NCBI RefSeq assembly: GCF_000013885.1
Contig: NC_007964.1
Span: 4,202,001-4,266,000 of the forward strand
Direction of reading: 5' to 3'
DNA: 64,000 bases
Source: Nitrobacter hamburgensis X14
GTDB lineage: Bacteria; Pseudomonadota; Alphaproteobacteria; Rhizobiales; Xanthobacteraceae
A model generated the notes under the pieces. The model was not told where the DNA came from and searched no databases. It saw nothing but the letters and a program-made list of their open reading frames with translations. Position 1 is the first letter of the stretch, and every line of letters begins with the position of its first letter. This document shows positions 43,686 to 53,092 of this stretch, in pieces. The position numbers and the translations under genes are program-made.

Positions 43686-43686
43686 G
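43642..43686 (-). tRNA. 3' half of a tRNA-Met (attachment-site remnant)
   Basis: On the minus strand the sequence runs from the anticodon loop (CTCATAACC, anticodon CAT) through the variable region and T-arm (GGTTCAAATCC) to the acceptor end and encoded CCA. The 5' half does not follow at 43687: the bases there cannot pair with the anticodon or acceptor stems. It is therefore a tRNA fragment, as expected at an integration site that was later rearranged, and not a functional tRNA gene. Confidence 0.65.
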
Positions 43687-43926
43687 GCTCCAAGTATTCA
43701 GCAAATTAATTAACAATATCAATGGCACGGGAGTGATCGTGTGACCTTTATGTGCCGTGCAGTTCCGTTCACTGCGAGAGTGACGCAACATGCAACCAAG
43801 AACGTTCGCTGTCCTTCGCCTACACAGCCCCCGGCGTATCCCTCCGCCGAGTACCGCCTTCCTTTCTCGCTGCATTTCGCCGAGCCTGATGTGATTGGTG
43901 GGGTTGTGAGGTCCACAAGGTCGGTT

Positions 43927-44030
43927 ATGGGCATAACTGCGACTGGGCGGCGGCGTATCCATTCGTGGCCGGAGGCGCTGAAGCGGGAGATCGTCGCGGC
44001 GACTTTTGCGCCGGGCGCGTCGGTGTCAGT
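43927..44030 (+). mobile_element. IS66 TnpA N-terminal remnant
   Basis: MGITATGRRRIHSWPEALKREIVAATFAPGASVSV matches the start of IS66-family accessory protein TnpA (helix-turn-helix region; no catalytic part). It is cut off after ~35 residues where the IS21 remnant begins. Residues are given here as a landmark only in short form: RRRIHSWPEALKREIV and APGASVSV. Confidence 0.65.
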
Positions 44031-44854
44031 AACCACTTCGTCGACATAGCCCCTGACCCAAACGTCCTGATGACCCCAGGCGACCGGGACCGAATAATCG
44101 TTGGTCTTGTAGCGCACCAACGACTGCGCCGTGACACGTGCGCAGGTCTGGTCACACGCGTCGAAAGGCGACGGCGGCAAGGAACGCATGACCGCCAGAT
44201 CGCGCTGCAGCCGTTCTCCGATCGTCTCGTTCTCGCCCCGCAGCCTGTCGCGCTGACGATTGCGGCGTTGCTCCTCCAGCCAGGTGTTGAACGCATCCCA
44301 TGTCGCAAACTGCGGGATAGGCACCATGAAGTTGCGACGGGCATAGCCAACAAGCCCCTCAACGTTCCCCTTGTCGTTGCCTTTCCCCGGACGGCCATAG
44401 CGGTCCCGGATCAGGTAGTGGGACAGAAACCCGCTGAACAGCGTCGCCCGCTTGCGCGTGCCGTCAGCCAGGATCTTTGCCACAAGGCACCGGTCGTTGT
44501 CGTAGACGATCGACTGCGGCACGGCCCCGAAGAAGGCGAACGCATGGATGTGGCCATCGACCCAGGCCTCCGACACTGCCGCCGGATAGGCCCGTACATA
44601 GCAGCCGTCGCTATGCGGCAGATCCAACACGAAGAAGTGCGCCTTCCGCAGTGATCGATCCTCGAAACAAACGCATCCAGCTTAGGCCGCCGGATCGGTG
44701 ACTGACGCTGATAGCCCGGCGGCGTCGAATACGACATCATCTTGGCCACGCTATCGCGCGATATGTTGAAATGCTTTGCAGCCTGACGCCGGCTCATTCC
44801 TTCAGAACAGGCCAGACGAACCTTCAGATATAATTCCACGGTATAGATCCCCAT
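44031..44854 (-). pseudogene. istA: IS21-family istA transposase, decayed
   Basis: The N-terminal part (GMSRRQAAKHFNISRDSVAKMM, an HTH) is intact from 44854. After RRPKLDAFVSRIDHCG the frame shifts and a block of roughly 100 residues is missing. It then resumes in another frame with the DDE catalytic part (VLDLPHSDGCYVRAYPA, FFGAVPQSIVYDN, NVEGLVGYARRNF). It ends at GYVDEVV, where it is joined to the IS66 remnant. The helper ATPase gene istB is absent. Frameshift plus internal deletion make it non-functional. Confidence 0.75.
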
Positions 44855-45109
44855 CCCCCTGCATGCGTCGCAGAAGGAAAATAGGTGGCCGGCTTTTACG
44901 CCGCCCGAAGCGGGACCATCCCGCCGCTACCGTGGACTAATTTTGCACCGCCGCTCTCACACGCCTCAAGCACATTGCGATCTTTCCTCGAAAGGCGAAC
45001 TTCTCTTGCTTCGGGGATCATTCCGATCTTGATGATGTGGACGCCCCCGCACCCGCGGCAGCCTCTATGGTGTTGACCGGACACCGAAGCAGGAAGAGGA
45101 GCGTTTACG

Positions 45110-46130
45110 ATGACGATTACGACGATTGGGCTGGATTTGGCGAAGAGCGTGTTTCAAGCGCACGGCGTTGATGAGAACGGCGCGACGATTTTGGTAAAGC
45201 GTCTGCACCGCAAACAGATGCTGCTGTTCTTCTCGAAACTTCCGCCCTGTCTTATAGGAGTGGAGGCGTGCGGAACGGCGCATTACTGGGCGCGCACCCT
45301 CACCACCATGGGGCACGAGGTTCGGCTCATTCCACCGTCTTACGTGAAGGCCTACGTCAAGCGCGGCAAGAGCGATGCACTCGATGCCGAAGCGATCTGC
45401 GAAGCCGTACAGCGCCCGACGATGCGGTTTGTGCCGGTAAAAACGGTCGAGCAGCAGAGCGTTCTCATGACCCATCGCGCCAGAGCCTTGCTGGTGCGCC
45501 AACGCACCATGATCGCCAATGCCTTGCGCGCGCATCTGGCCGAACTCGGCCTTGTCGCAAATCCCGGCATCGCCAATCTGGCGAAGCTGGCTGAACAGGC
45601 ACTGTCCGACGAAAACACTTTGCCAGCCTATGCTCGCACTTCTTTGGGGATTCTTGTCCGCCATATCATGGTGCTCAACGATGAGATCGCGGTGCTGGAT
45701 CAGCAACTCAGGGCCTGGCACACCGAGAGCGAGACCAGTCGCCGACTCGCCGGGATCCCCGGCCTCGGCGTGATCACGGCCACGGCTCTTGCTGCCACCG
45801 TCACCGATCCCGATCAGTTTCGCTCGGGCAGACAGTTCGCCGCCTGGCTCGGTCTAACGCCGCAGCAGCATTCCACCGGCGGCAAGACCCGGCTCGGCGG
45901 TATCTCCAAGCAGGGAGACCGATACTTGCGCCGCTTGCTCGTCGTCGGCGCCACCGCCGTGATCCCACACAAAGGACAAGCCAACGCCCATGGCTAATTG
46001 GATCAGAAAGCTCATGGAGAAGAAGCCGTTCAGGCTCGTCTCCGTTGCGCTGGCCAATAAGCTCGCCCGGATCGCATGGGTCGTACTGACGCGAAAGGAA
46101 GCCTATCGGCCCTATGAACTGACAGCCTGA
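45110..46130 (+). pseudogene. IS110-family transposase, frameshifted near its end
   Basis: From ATG 45110 behind AGGAGC the protein has the IS110 N-terminal RuvC-like domain (TIGLDLAKSVFQAHG, GVEACGTAHYWAR, KSDALDAEAICEA) and the C-terminal transposase_20 region (LAGIPGLGVITATALAA, RQFAAWLGLTPQQHSTGGK). After GDRYLRRLLVVGATAVI the frame changes near 45970. The true C-terminus (NWIRKLMEKKPFRLVSVAL, TRKEAYRPYELTA) continues in the +1 frame to TGA 46128-46130. One indel separates it from an intact ~340-residue transposase, so it is a recent inactivation or a sequencing error. Confidence 0.8.
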
Positions 46131-46270
46131 GCACAGGCCCCAGGCAACCCTAATTGGTAACGGCAGTCGATGATGTGTAACGATCGAGCCAATGGTGAGA
46201 CCAACCCGTGTGATTCAATGCGCTTCATAAGCGCGGCATCTTGATAAGGGACCTCACCGGCGGATTTCCA

Positions 46271-46507
46271 TCAAGGCCAGCGGCAATCACAGCGCCGCAT
46301 AAACAGGCCGGACATATGAAAGCAACCGATCACACCCATCCCGACAAAAAGCCCTTGCCATAGGGGGCGTCCACATATGACGACGATAAAGAAGACAAGC
46401 GCGAAGGCCAACATTCCTAGCGCGCCCAGCGCAGCACCGGCCGCATCCAGCTCCGCCGCCTCCTGCCCGCGTCGATGGCCATTAAAGCCTAGACGGTAAG
46501 CGTTCAC
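46271..46507 (-). CDS. Small membrane protein coupled to the esterase gene
   Basis: GTG 46507 overlaps the stop of the upstream esterase gene (GTGA). The 78-residue product has two hydrophobic segments (ALGMLAFALVFFIVVICG and GLFVGMGVIGCFHMSGLFM) and a Cys-containing basic end. It would sit in the inner membrane. No family recognised; the translational overlap is the main support. Confidence 0.5.
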   Translation of the reverse strand: MNAYRLGFNGHRRGQEAAELDAAGAALGALGMLAFALVFFIVVICGRPLWQGLFVGMGVIGCFHMSGLFMRRCDCRWP

Positions 46508-47718
46508 TGGCCGGCATCCCGATGACCTTGGGGCTGCGGAGGGCGCGGATTCTCGAGAAAGAAGCGGAGCATTTCCTTCGTTGCGTCCGGCCCCTGCGGA
46601 TCCGTGTAGGAGCCCGCGGAGCTGCCTCCCGACCAGGCGTGGCCGGCTCCATGGATATTCCAATGCTCGAGGATGTCACGTTCGCCATCGGCGTGCGTCG
46701 TGCGCGTATAGCCGTGTCCGCCGGGTATTTGCCCGCGGTGTACCTTGGTCTGCGTCCTGGTCGCGCCAATAGCTTGTTCGAGGGCCTGAGTGCCGTTGTC
46801 GGGATGGACGGTGCTGTCGCGATCGCCGTGGAAGATGATGGATGGGACCGTCGGCCCGCGCGGGACACCGTGGCGACCGGCACCGCTCCCGTGACGCATG
46901 GCGGCGAACGCCGAGGGCATGTCGCTGGCGGCTCCGTAAGCGAGGCCGGAATGGATTCCGACCGCGGCGTACAGATCGCCGTAAGTGGTGCCCATGATGG
47001 CCGCAGCGGCGCCTCCGGCCGAAAGGCCGGCGACATAGACGCGCGTGGGATCCACAGAATAGTCCTGCATGACCTGGCGAGTGATGCCGGCGATCAGCGA
47101 GGGTTCGCCCGCATCGCGCTGCTGGTCGGCGCTACGGAACCAGTTCCAGCATTTCGACGGGTTGGCGTCGCTACGTTGCGCCGGATAGACCACGAGGCAG
47201 GTCTGTTCCTCCGCGATGAAGTTCATTCTGGTGCCGAGGGCGAAATCGTCAGGCGACTGGGTGCAGCCGTGAAGCATGACGATCAGCGGAAGCGGTTGCC
47301 CCCGATAGCCGGTGGGGACGAAGAGCTTGTAGCTTCGGCTTCCGGCCGGATTGCTGTAGGTGCCTTCGATGAACTTGGCTCCTTCCGGCACGATGTCGGT
47401 CATTATAGTAGGCGCGTGCTTGACGCCCCGCAGACCGAGCCATGTGCCGTCCTTGGCGCGGTCGAACAACGGCCGGTGCCGGCGTGGCGTGGCGGTCGGT
47501 GCCTCGGACGCGCGGCGGTCGATCTCGCCGACGTCGTTGGCCTCGAGATCGATGGTGGGCGGCGTGCGGTCCGGCAGACGGATGCGCCATGGAGCGGCCG
47601 ATTGCGCCGCAGGCGCGCGCTCGCCACGGAACATCCTCTGCAGCAGCGCCGTTGCTTCGGTCAGTTGCCCGGCCCGGGTCAACCGCGTGGCTTCGCGGAG
47701 TGTGTCTTGGTTCAGCAT
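46504..47718 (-). CDS. PHB depolymerase-family esterase (LpqC-like)
   Basis: A 404-residue alpha/beta hydrolase of the esterase-PHB-depolymerase family. It shows the oxyanion segment LIVMLHGCTQSPDDFALGTRMN, the nucleophile elbow GLSAGG, and a catalytic Asp/His region (HGDRDSTVHPDN, GAGHAWSGG). No signal peptide is visible; the N-terminal ~100 residues form the extension usual in rhizobial members (RGERAPAAQSA, GTWLG). It would cleave short-chain polyhydroxyalkanoate or other esters. Four bases separate it from the CopG-like gene upstream, so the two are probably co-transcribed. Confidence 0.85.
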   Translation of the reverse strand: MLNQDTLREATRLTRAGQLTEATALLQRMFRGERAPAAQSAAPWRIRLPDRTPPTIDLEANDVGEIDRRASEAPTATPRRHRPLFDRAKDGTWLGLRGVKHAPTIMTDIVPEGAKFIEGTYSNPAGSRSYKLFVPTGYRGQPLPLIVMLHGCTQSPDDFALGTRMNFIAEEQTCLVVYPAQRSDANPSKCWNWFRSADQQRDAGEPSLIAGITRQVMQDYSVDPTRVYVAGLSAGGAAAAIMGTTYGDLYAAVGIHSGLAYGAASDMPSAFAAMRHGSGAGRHGVPRGPTVPSIIFHGDRDSTVHPDNGTQALEQAIGATRTQTKVHRGQIPGGHGYTRTTHADGERDILEHWNIHGAGHAWSGGSSAGSYTDPQGPDATKEMLRFFLENPRPPQPQGHRDAGQ

Positions 47719-47721
47719 CGT

Positions 47722-48150
47722 TCACCTCGTCCTGTCGGCAAGAGCGGCCTTGACCGCGGGAGTGGCATGCAGGGCTCCAAGCACGGAAACCGAGGCAATG
47801 GTGGCGCGGGCAAGATCGGTCGTGACATCCTGCGCGATGCTGGCAAGGCCGAGGACGTTGATGTGCAGCATCTCGCCGGCTTGTTGCGCCGCTTCGAGAT
47901 CCGCGCGGGTGTAGTTCCGCAGACCGAGGTCAAGGCCTTTGCGGGCCGTGGACTGCTTGACCACGTCTGCGTGGCGTTCGAGCTGATTGCGGATGGCCGT
48001 TCGGATGAAATCCGTGCGGTTCGAATAAAATCCGTCCTGCACCATGAGATCGACGTGGCCCAAGTCGACATAGCCAAGATTGATGGTGATCTTCTCGGTT
48101 TCCGGAAGATTCGGCCTCAGTTCGTGGACATTTGTTGGCATATTTCCCAT
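47722..48150 (-). CDS. CopG-type ribbon-helix-helix regulator
   Basis: A 142-residue protein with a ribbon-helix-helix motif (EKITINLGYVDLGHVDLMVQDGFYSNRTDFIRTAIRNQLE) followed by a conserved C-terminal region (DLGLRNYTRADLEAAQQAGEMLHINVLGL). Such regulators precede PHB depolymerase-type esterases in many rhizobia and probably control them. The stop is four bases before the esterase start. The upstream region (48151-48190) holds a repeated ATGGT..CCAT-type inverted segment that may be its operator. Confidence 0.75.
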   Translation of the reverse strand: MGNMPTNVHELRPNLPETEKITINLGYVDLGHVDLMVQDGFYSNRTDFIRTAIRNQLERHADVVKQSTARKGLDLGLRNYTRADLEAAQQAGEMLHINVLGLASIAQDVTTDLARATIASVSVLGALHATPAVKAALADRTR

Positions 48151-48323
48151 CCATAGACCATCTGTGTGGATGGTATATGGATGGTCTCAGGCGACTTGCA
48201 AGGTTGCCGAGTCAGACGGTCGGGGCGGCACGTGCTGGGGAATTGAAGCGCGGGCCGGCCGATGTCATGCCGCCGGATCGGGCGAGGCTGACGGCTGCAA
48301 ATCTGCCGATCCATGCCTCTCTT

Positions 48324-49106
48324 TCAAGGCTCCTTGGCGATCAGGTCATATTCGGAACGGATTTTTTCCTTGCCATATAGTCGTTCGAGCCGACGGACCG
48401 TGAAGTGGCCGCGCGCGACATCCTGGAAATGATCGATGAAGGCGTAGTTCACCGCGCCACCACCGAGCGCGCCGACCACCGGGAGGGCCTGCGCTCGACC
48501 TTCTGTGTGACGACAAGTCCGAATCGCGCAGCGACCTGGGTGACGAATTTCAGAAGGATGGGCGCGCCCTCCTTGATGACGCCTCGCTCGGCGACAAAGC
48601 GTGCGGCTTCCGTGACCGCCTTGGCGAGCATGCCGCGGACGGCGAAGTACCCGCTCTCCGATGCGTCGGCCGATCCGACTCGACCGCCGAGCGCAAAGAC
48701 CTCCACGCACGAGAGCGCTGTCTCCGGATCCGACAGGTTCTCACCTTCGCTCTGTGCGATGTCTGCGATCGACCGCAGCATGATGACGGTGGACACCGGC
48801 AATTCGACGGGAAGCGCCGCCAGCCCGAACGTCCCGCCCGCAGCACCCGACGCCGTGGCGAGCGCCCGATGCAGCAACTGCGAACCGGGCCGCGATGATC
48901 GCGGCAGCGTTCGCAGCGCCACGCTGAGCGCCCCCTCAAGTCCCTTGGAAGTCGCCGATGTGATCGCATTGGATGCAAAGGAAGGCAGCGCGTAGCCGAT
49001 CAGCTCGACGGGCTTTGCCGACGATGTTGGTGAGCCTGGCGGCGAGACTTGGATGTTCGAGAGACCTGACGGCCTTCCGAAGGGCTTCGCGGTCCTCCGA
49101 CGACAT
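48324..49106 (-). pseudogene. EcsC-family gene with two frameshifts
   Basis: Read across three frames it is a full EcsC protein. MSSEDREALRKAV...LAARLTNIVGK starts at 49106. After an extra A in an AAA run near 49017 the frame moves to PVELIGYALPSFASNAI, which continues through SVSTVIMLRSIAD-like helices to VVTQKVE. A one-base loss near 48496 then moves to ALPVVGALGGGAVNYAFIDHFQDVARGHFTVRRLERLYG and the stop at 48324. EcsC proteins are membrane-associated and of unclear function. Two single-base indels in one gene suggest either recent decay or sequence errors. Confidence 0.75.
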
Positions 49107-49162
49107 TTCGGTTCTTGCAGCGACATTTCTGGTTCGGATTCGGCGACAGCAGGCAGCATCGG

Positions 49163-49402
49163 TCAGTCCAGTGCGGCTTGCCGGACCTTGCCTTCGAGAT
49201 TGCTACCGGCCTGGTCCTCGACAAGCTGGGTCAGGGACGTCTCGTGCAGCTTCGCCAATACGTCCTCAAGCTTTGCGGAATCCGGCTCGCCCGTGGCGAA
49301 ATTCGGACCGTAGATCTTCCGCAACGTTCCGACGAGCGTGTTGCCGTGCTTCCGGCTGATCGCGCCGTTTTTCTTGTCACGGTGGCGGTCATCGATGCTC
49401 AT
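49163..49402 (-). CDS. Small conserved hypothetical protein (79 aa)
   Basis: Begins MSIDDRHRDKKNGAISRKHGNTLVGTLRKIYGPNF, a pattern I associate with a small protein common in rhizobia, often near stress genes. Charged, no membrane span. It lies between Ku and EcsC on the same strand and may be co-transcribed with Ku, whose stop codon is upstream by 20 bases. Confidence 0.6.
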   Translation of the reverse strand: MSIDDRHRDKKNGAISRKHGNTLVGTLRKIYGPNFATGEPDSAKLEDVLAKLHETSLTQLVEDQAGSNLEGKVRQAALD

Positions 49403-49422
49403 GTGGACTTCTTCCTGTCGGT

Positions 49423-50361
49423 TTATCCGGCCTTGCGGGCGCGTGCCGGGCGCGATTTCTTCGGCTCTTTGGCGGCGGCCTTCTTGCCTTCGCCCTTGCC
49501 GGGGATGGCCATCAGCATCTCGCGCTGGCCGGAGGGAGGTTTCTTGGATTGCTTCTTCGTTGCCGAAGGCGTGGATGTCTTGCCTTCGGTCGTGAGGCTC
49601 TTGCGAAGCGCGTCCATCAGATTGATGACGTTGCCGGTATCGCGCGATTTGACCGCCGTGCGGACAGGCTCGCCCTTGCGCTTCTGGTTCAGCAGTTCGA
49701 CGAGCGCGTTTTCGTAGCGGTCCTCGAACTTTTCGGGTTCGAAATCGGCGGACTTGGTCTCCACGATGTGCCTGGCCAGGTCGAGCATTTCCTTCGTGAC
49801 CTTCACGTCCTGGATGTCGTCGAAGTATTCGTTCTCGTCGCGAATCTCGTAGGGGTATCGCAAAAGCATGCCGACGAGGCCCTTCCCCCGCGCCTCGAGC
49901 GCGATGATGTGCTCGCGGTTGGTCAGGACGACGCGTGCGATCGCGACCTTGTCCATCGTCCGAATGGTTTCGCGGATGACCGCGTAGGCGTCGTGGCCGA
50001 CCTTGCCGTCCGGCACGATGTAATAAGGCCGCACCAGGTAAAGCTCATCGATTTCGGACCGCGGAACGAATTCGTCGATGTCGATGGTCCGGGTGCTTTC
50101 GAGTGCGAGGTTCTCGAGCTCGTCCTTGTCGACGGTGACGTAGGTGTCGATGTCGACCTTGTAGCCCTTGATGATGTCTTCGGAGGCCACCTCGTCACCG
50201 GTCTCGGCGTCGACCTTGGTGTACTTGATGCGATGGCCGGTCTGCTTGTTGATTTGGTTGAAAGTGACCTTTTCGGTCTCCGACGTCGCCGGAAAAAGCG
50301 CCACCGGACAGGTCACCAACGACAGCTTCAGAAAGCCCTTCCAATTTGCCCGCGGCGCCAT
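49423..50361 (-). CDS. ku: Ku protein (non-homologous end joining)
   Basis: A 312-residue bacterial Ku: MAPRANWKGFLKLSLVTCPVALFPA at the start, NQINKQTGHRIKYTKVDAETGDEV, the core beta-barrel (ELYLVRPYYIVPDG, AIARVVLTNREHIIAL, YEIRDENEYF) and a Lys-rich C-terminal tail (KKAAAKEPKKSRPARARK). It binds DNA ends as a dimer and recruits LigD. No ligD lies next to it; the nearest ligase is the LigD-type ligase at 29992-30942 inside the repeat-bounded element. Length and domains are complete. Confidence 0.9.
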   Translation of the reverse strand: MAPRANWKGFLKLSLVTCPVALFPATSETEKVTFNQINKQTGHRIKYTKVDAETGDEVASEDIIKGYKVDIDTYVTVDKDELENLALESTRTIDIDEFVPRSEIDELYLVRPYYIVPDGKVGHDAYAVIRETIRTMDKVAIARVVLTNREHIIALEARGKGLVGMLLRYPYEIRDENEYFDDIQDVKVTKEMLDLARHIVETKSADFEPEKFEDRYENALVELLNQKRKGEPVRTAVKSRDTGNVINLMDALRKSLTTEGKTSTPSATKKQSKKPPSGQREMLMAIPGKGEGKKAAAKEPKKSRPARARKAG

Positions 50362-50459
50362 CTCGCGAACTCCCCTACAATAGACGGTGACTCAATCGGC
50401 CAACCGGTCCGGGGTTCCCTTTTGGCGGCAGAATCAGCACCCCGGACAGGTATCTCCCA

Positions 50460-50795
50460 CGGTTTCAAGCACCTCCTTAACCGCCCTGACGGCCTCATCC
50501 GGTGCGATGCATCTGGTGACGGCAGCAAGGAAAAGCCTTCTCGTCGTCGGCAAGGTCATACTCGACGCGCTCGCGACAGGTTTTCCGGCAAGGCCTTGCG
50601 GCCGCGCTTCTTTCCCGCCGCCTGAACATGACCCAGCGCTCCGATGATCGCCGTCAATGCATCCACATCACCGCACTCCAGCGTCAACTTCACGCCGTTC
50701 GGCAGTGACGCGCTCACCTTCGCTGGAGAGGAAAAAGGCGCAGCCCTTTTCGATGCCGACCCACGCACTCCATCGCAAGCTCCCGGCAAATCCAT
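50460..50795 (-). mobile_element. IS66 remnant (TnpA end fused to TnpC start)
   Basis: The stretch VSASLPNGVKLTLECGDVD resembles the C-terminus of IS66 TnpA. It then runs into KKRGRKALPENL and, one frame over, ERVEYDLADDEKAFPCCRHQMHR, which resembles the zinc-ribbon part of TnpC. TnpB and most of TnpC are missing and the frame is broken, so this is a deletion remnant. Confidence 0.55.
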
Positions 50796-50975
50796 CGCAT
50801 GCTGCTCTGCCGCAGCAAGGCCCGATCGGACGTGCTTTCAATCTGAACCGGGGTAAACGCCGGTGATGAGGACGGTGGAAGGGACTGGGTCTCCGTGCGT
50901 TTCTTTATTCACTTCCGAAGAAGGTTCGCATTGACCCCATGTTCGAGCGCAAGCCTCGATACCGACACGCCAGGC

Positions 50976-51677
50976 TCACAGATCGCCCGGCATAACCAAT
51001 GCAACCGCCGACGTGCTCTCGCCAATGATGGCCCATGAAATCCAGGAATTCGTCGACAGAATCCAGAACGACGAGAGCAGCGTTCCAAACGCGACCATAA
51101 GGGCTGCAAAGAAGTGCACCCAGGTTGGGACCAATCGTCGATCGAACAACAGAACACTCAGAAAGGTGGATTCCAGGAAGAACGCCATGAGGCCTATTGG
51201 AATGAGAAAAATGCCGACGCATGTGGCAGCGATCATGCCAAAGAAGACTGGCGTACTCACGTTCACCGGCGAAGGCGCCATCCCAGAACTGCTGCAGCCC
51301 CGAATGTTCACCTGCGGCCCAACAATGGTTCGCACCGATGCGATGGACTGCAAAGGGACTACTGTGCCGTTTTTGTTACGGATAAAGATGTCATTGAGAT
51401 CGGAAATATCGCGGCGGTCCTCCGCTATCGCCTGTAGATTAACCTGCCATGTTCGCCCGGAGAGATTGAAATTATTGATAAAATAACTACCGAACGTAGC
51501 CTGCAACGTGGTGAAGACATCGCTGATGCTCAGACCCAACGCCTGAGCCTTCTCCCGATCGATGTCGAGGTAAATCGAAGGCGCAGGCGATAAGTTGAGA
51601 ATACACGAGTTAGCCGAAATGCGCCGTGATTGATGAGGCACCGCCGAGGCCACCCGTAGCCCGTCACGAATAGCCAA
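50976..51677 (-). pseudogene. Chimeric remnant: RND efflux pump piece joined to CydA piece
   Basis: The single open frame joins unrelated genes. Its middle (SIYLDIDREKAQALGLSISDVF, GSYFINNFNLSGRTWQVNLQA, NKNGTVVPLQSIASV) is the periplasmic part of an AcrB-type RND pump, followed by a scrap of its C-terminus (TPVFFGMIAATCVGIFLIP). The last 70 residues (FFLESTFLSVLLFDRRLVPTWVHFFAAL, SSFWILSTNSW) match cytochrome bd oxidase subunit I. Neither piece could function. It arose through deletions that fused two or three genes. Confidence 0.7.
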
Positions 51678-52179
51678 TTGATTACTGGTGCTTGATTAAT
51701 GGTGATCCAGGCGTGAGACTCAAGTAGAGGTGCACGGCAATGAACGCTATCGACTACGACGCCGCTGCGAAGCTGATGAAGTGGCCTTCGCTCAAAGGCG
51801 AACGCATAAGTGCGCAAGACGGCGCGGCTCCCTAAACGATTGTGCAAGCCTCGCTAGGTGATTGCGTGCGCCGGCTGTTGAGCAAGCCCGAGCCTACGCG
51901 CCAACTTTACGAAATTCAGACAAGCTACGGGAAACAATGTTGTCGGCGGCGGATGCGATTGCCATGCATAACGATCAAGCCGCGTCAGAAGACGGCAATA
52001 TCGTTTCGCCGAGACAGGAAGCCTCGACTGATGACGACCAGCCGTTGGAGTGATCAGCCGCAATCCAACAAATTCACCGACGCTGTGGTGCTGAAGGCGT
52101 TCGGCGAAGTGCCCGATGATATCAGTGGGGTGTGAACTGATCGCCGCAGGGACGTCACGAACAATTTTAGGAGCGTAAG
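51678..52179. other. Decayed stretch with short coding scraps
   Basis: Short frames such as the one ending at TGA 52051-52053 (MLSAADAIAMHNDQAASEDG) look like fragments or very small proteins, without ribosome sites strong enough to call. It lies between the chimeric pseudogene and the small gene at 52180. Confidence 0.4.
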
Positions 52180-52356
52180 TTGGCCAAGAAGAAAACAGCT
52201 GTTCGCCGTGAATGGCCTCTCTCTGACGTGAGAGAACTAAAATCACTGGCTAAGCAAAAAGCCGGCGTCACGAAAATCGCAAAACAACTAAAGCGCACAC
52301 CAGCAGCCACAGCCGCGAAGGCGCAGACGCTCGGGGTTTCTCTTAGTATGCAGTGA
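52180..52356 (+). CDS. Small basic protein (58 aa) with HTH-like character
   Basis: AGGAG lies seven bases before a TTG start at 52180. The 58-residue product (AKKKTAVRREWPLSDVRELKSLAKQKAGVTKIAKQLKRTPAATAAKAQTLG) has a helix-turn-helix-like rhythm, and similar proteins are common in rhizobia. Here only the motifs VRELKSLAKQ and KIAKQLKRTPAAT are highlighted. It is probably a small DNA-binding protein. Confidence 0.55.
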   Translation: MAKKKTAVRREWPLSDVRELKSLAKQKAGVTKIAKQLKRTPAATAAKAQTLGVSLSMQ

Positions 52357-53092
52357 ACGCTGCGTGTACATCCGGGCGCGCGCCGGTTCATGCGCGGTCG
52401 CGCGTGGTTGGTGGGTTGATAAATGAAGGCCGCAATCGCGGCTGGCTTTGAGGAACGAATGGCCGTTTCCTCGAATTGCTTGCCGAGCTCGGAACATCCG
52501 CCCTCCGTTCCGGTTATCGAATGAGGAGCAGAAAATGGTGGATTCAGATCGCATCGAGGAAGCCGCGGAGTGAACATGGGCGCCCAGATGGTGCGCGAGG
52601 TGGCATCCTTTGCAGCGTCGGCGTCATCATGGGACTGATCGTCGCCGTGCTGGCCGGCCTGAAACTATGGTTCATGAAGCAGCGCTCTGTATTCGCTTTT
52701 TGGTTCACTGTTTCCAAACAAATCAGAACAAGCCGTTCGATGCCGGCCGCTTAGACACTGGCTGGGCGGATCCTTTTTCGGGCGTTTGTTTAACACCATC
52801 AGGGGATGGAGCGGTGCGGTCGCAGACCGGAACCGACAGGGTGGCGGAGTGATGCGTTCCTGGCTGGCCGTCTTTCCAGGAACTTTTCGTCGGCAAGATC
52901 CTGCTGGCCGTTTTCGACCCCGTCGCGTGACCACATCTTCACGCTGCTGTTCACCGGGACTCGATACGCGATACCGCCGAGCTCCCCAAGGTCATCGCGG
53001 GCGAGCGCGTTCCCCAACCGCCAGGCCCGCGGAGGAACGATTCACCAGAGCGGGAGTTCGCTTTCAAACAAACGATAAAGGCGGTGACGGCC
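52357..53092. other. Gene-poor stretch before the envelope operon
   Basis: About 740 bases. A GGAG-led ATG at 52534 encodes only 12 residues (MVDSDRIEEAAE), which looks like the start of a CsbD-type stress protein cut short. The promoter for the operon starting at 53093 is expected in the second half. No other gene is supported. Confidence 0.45.

Noticed and set aside
46522..48156. Plus-strand open frame of 544 aa opposite the esterase and CopG genes
   Set aside because: It is a shadow: it spans two well-recognised minus-strand genes and has low-complexity composition.
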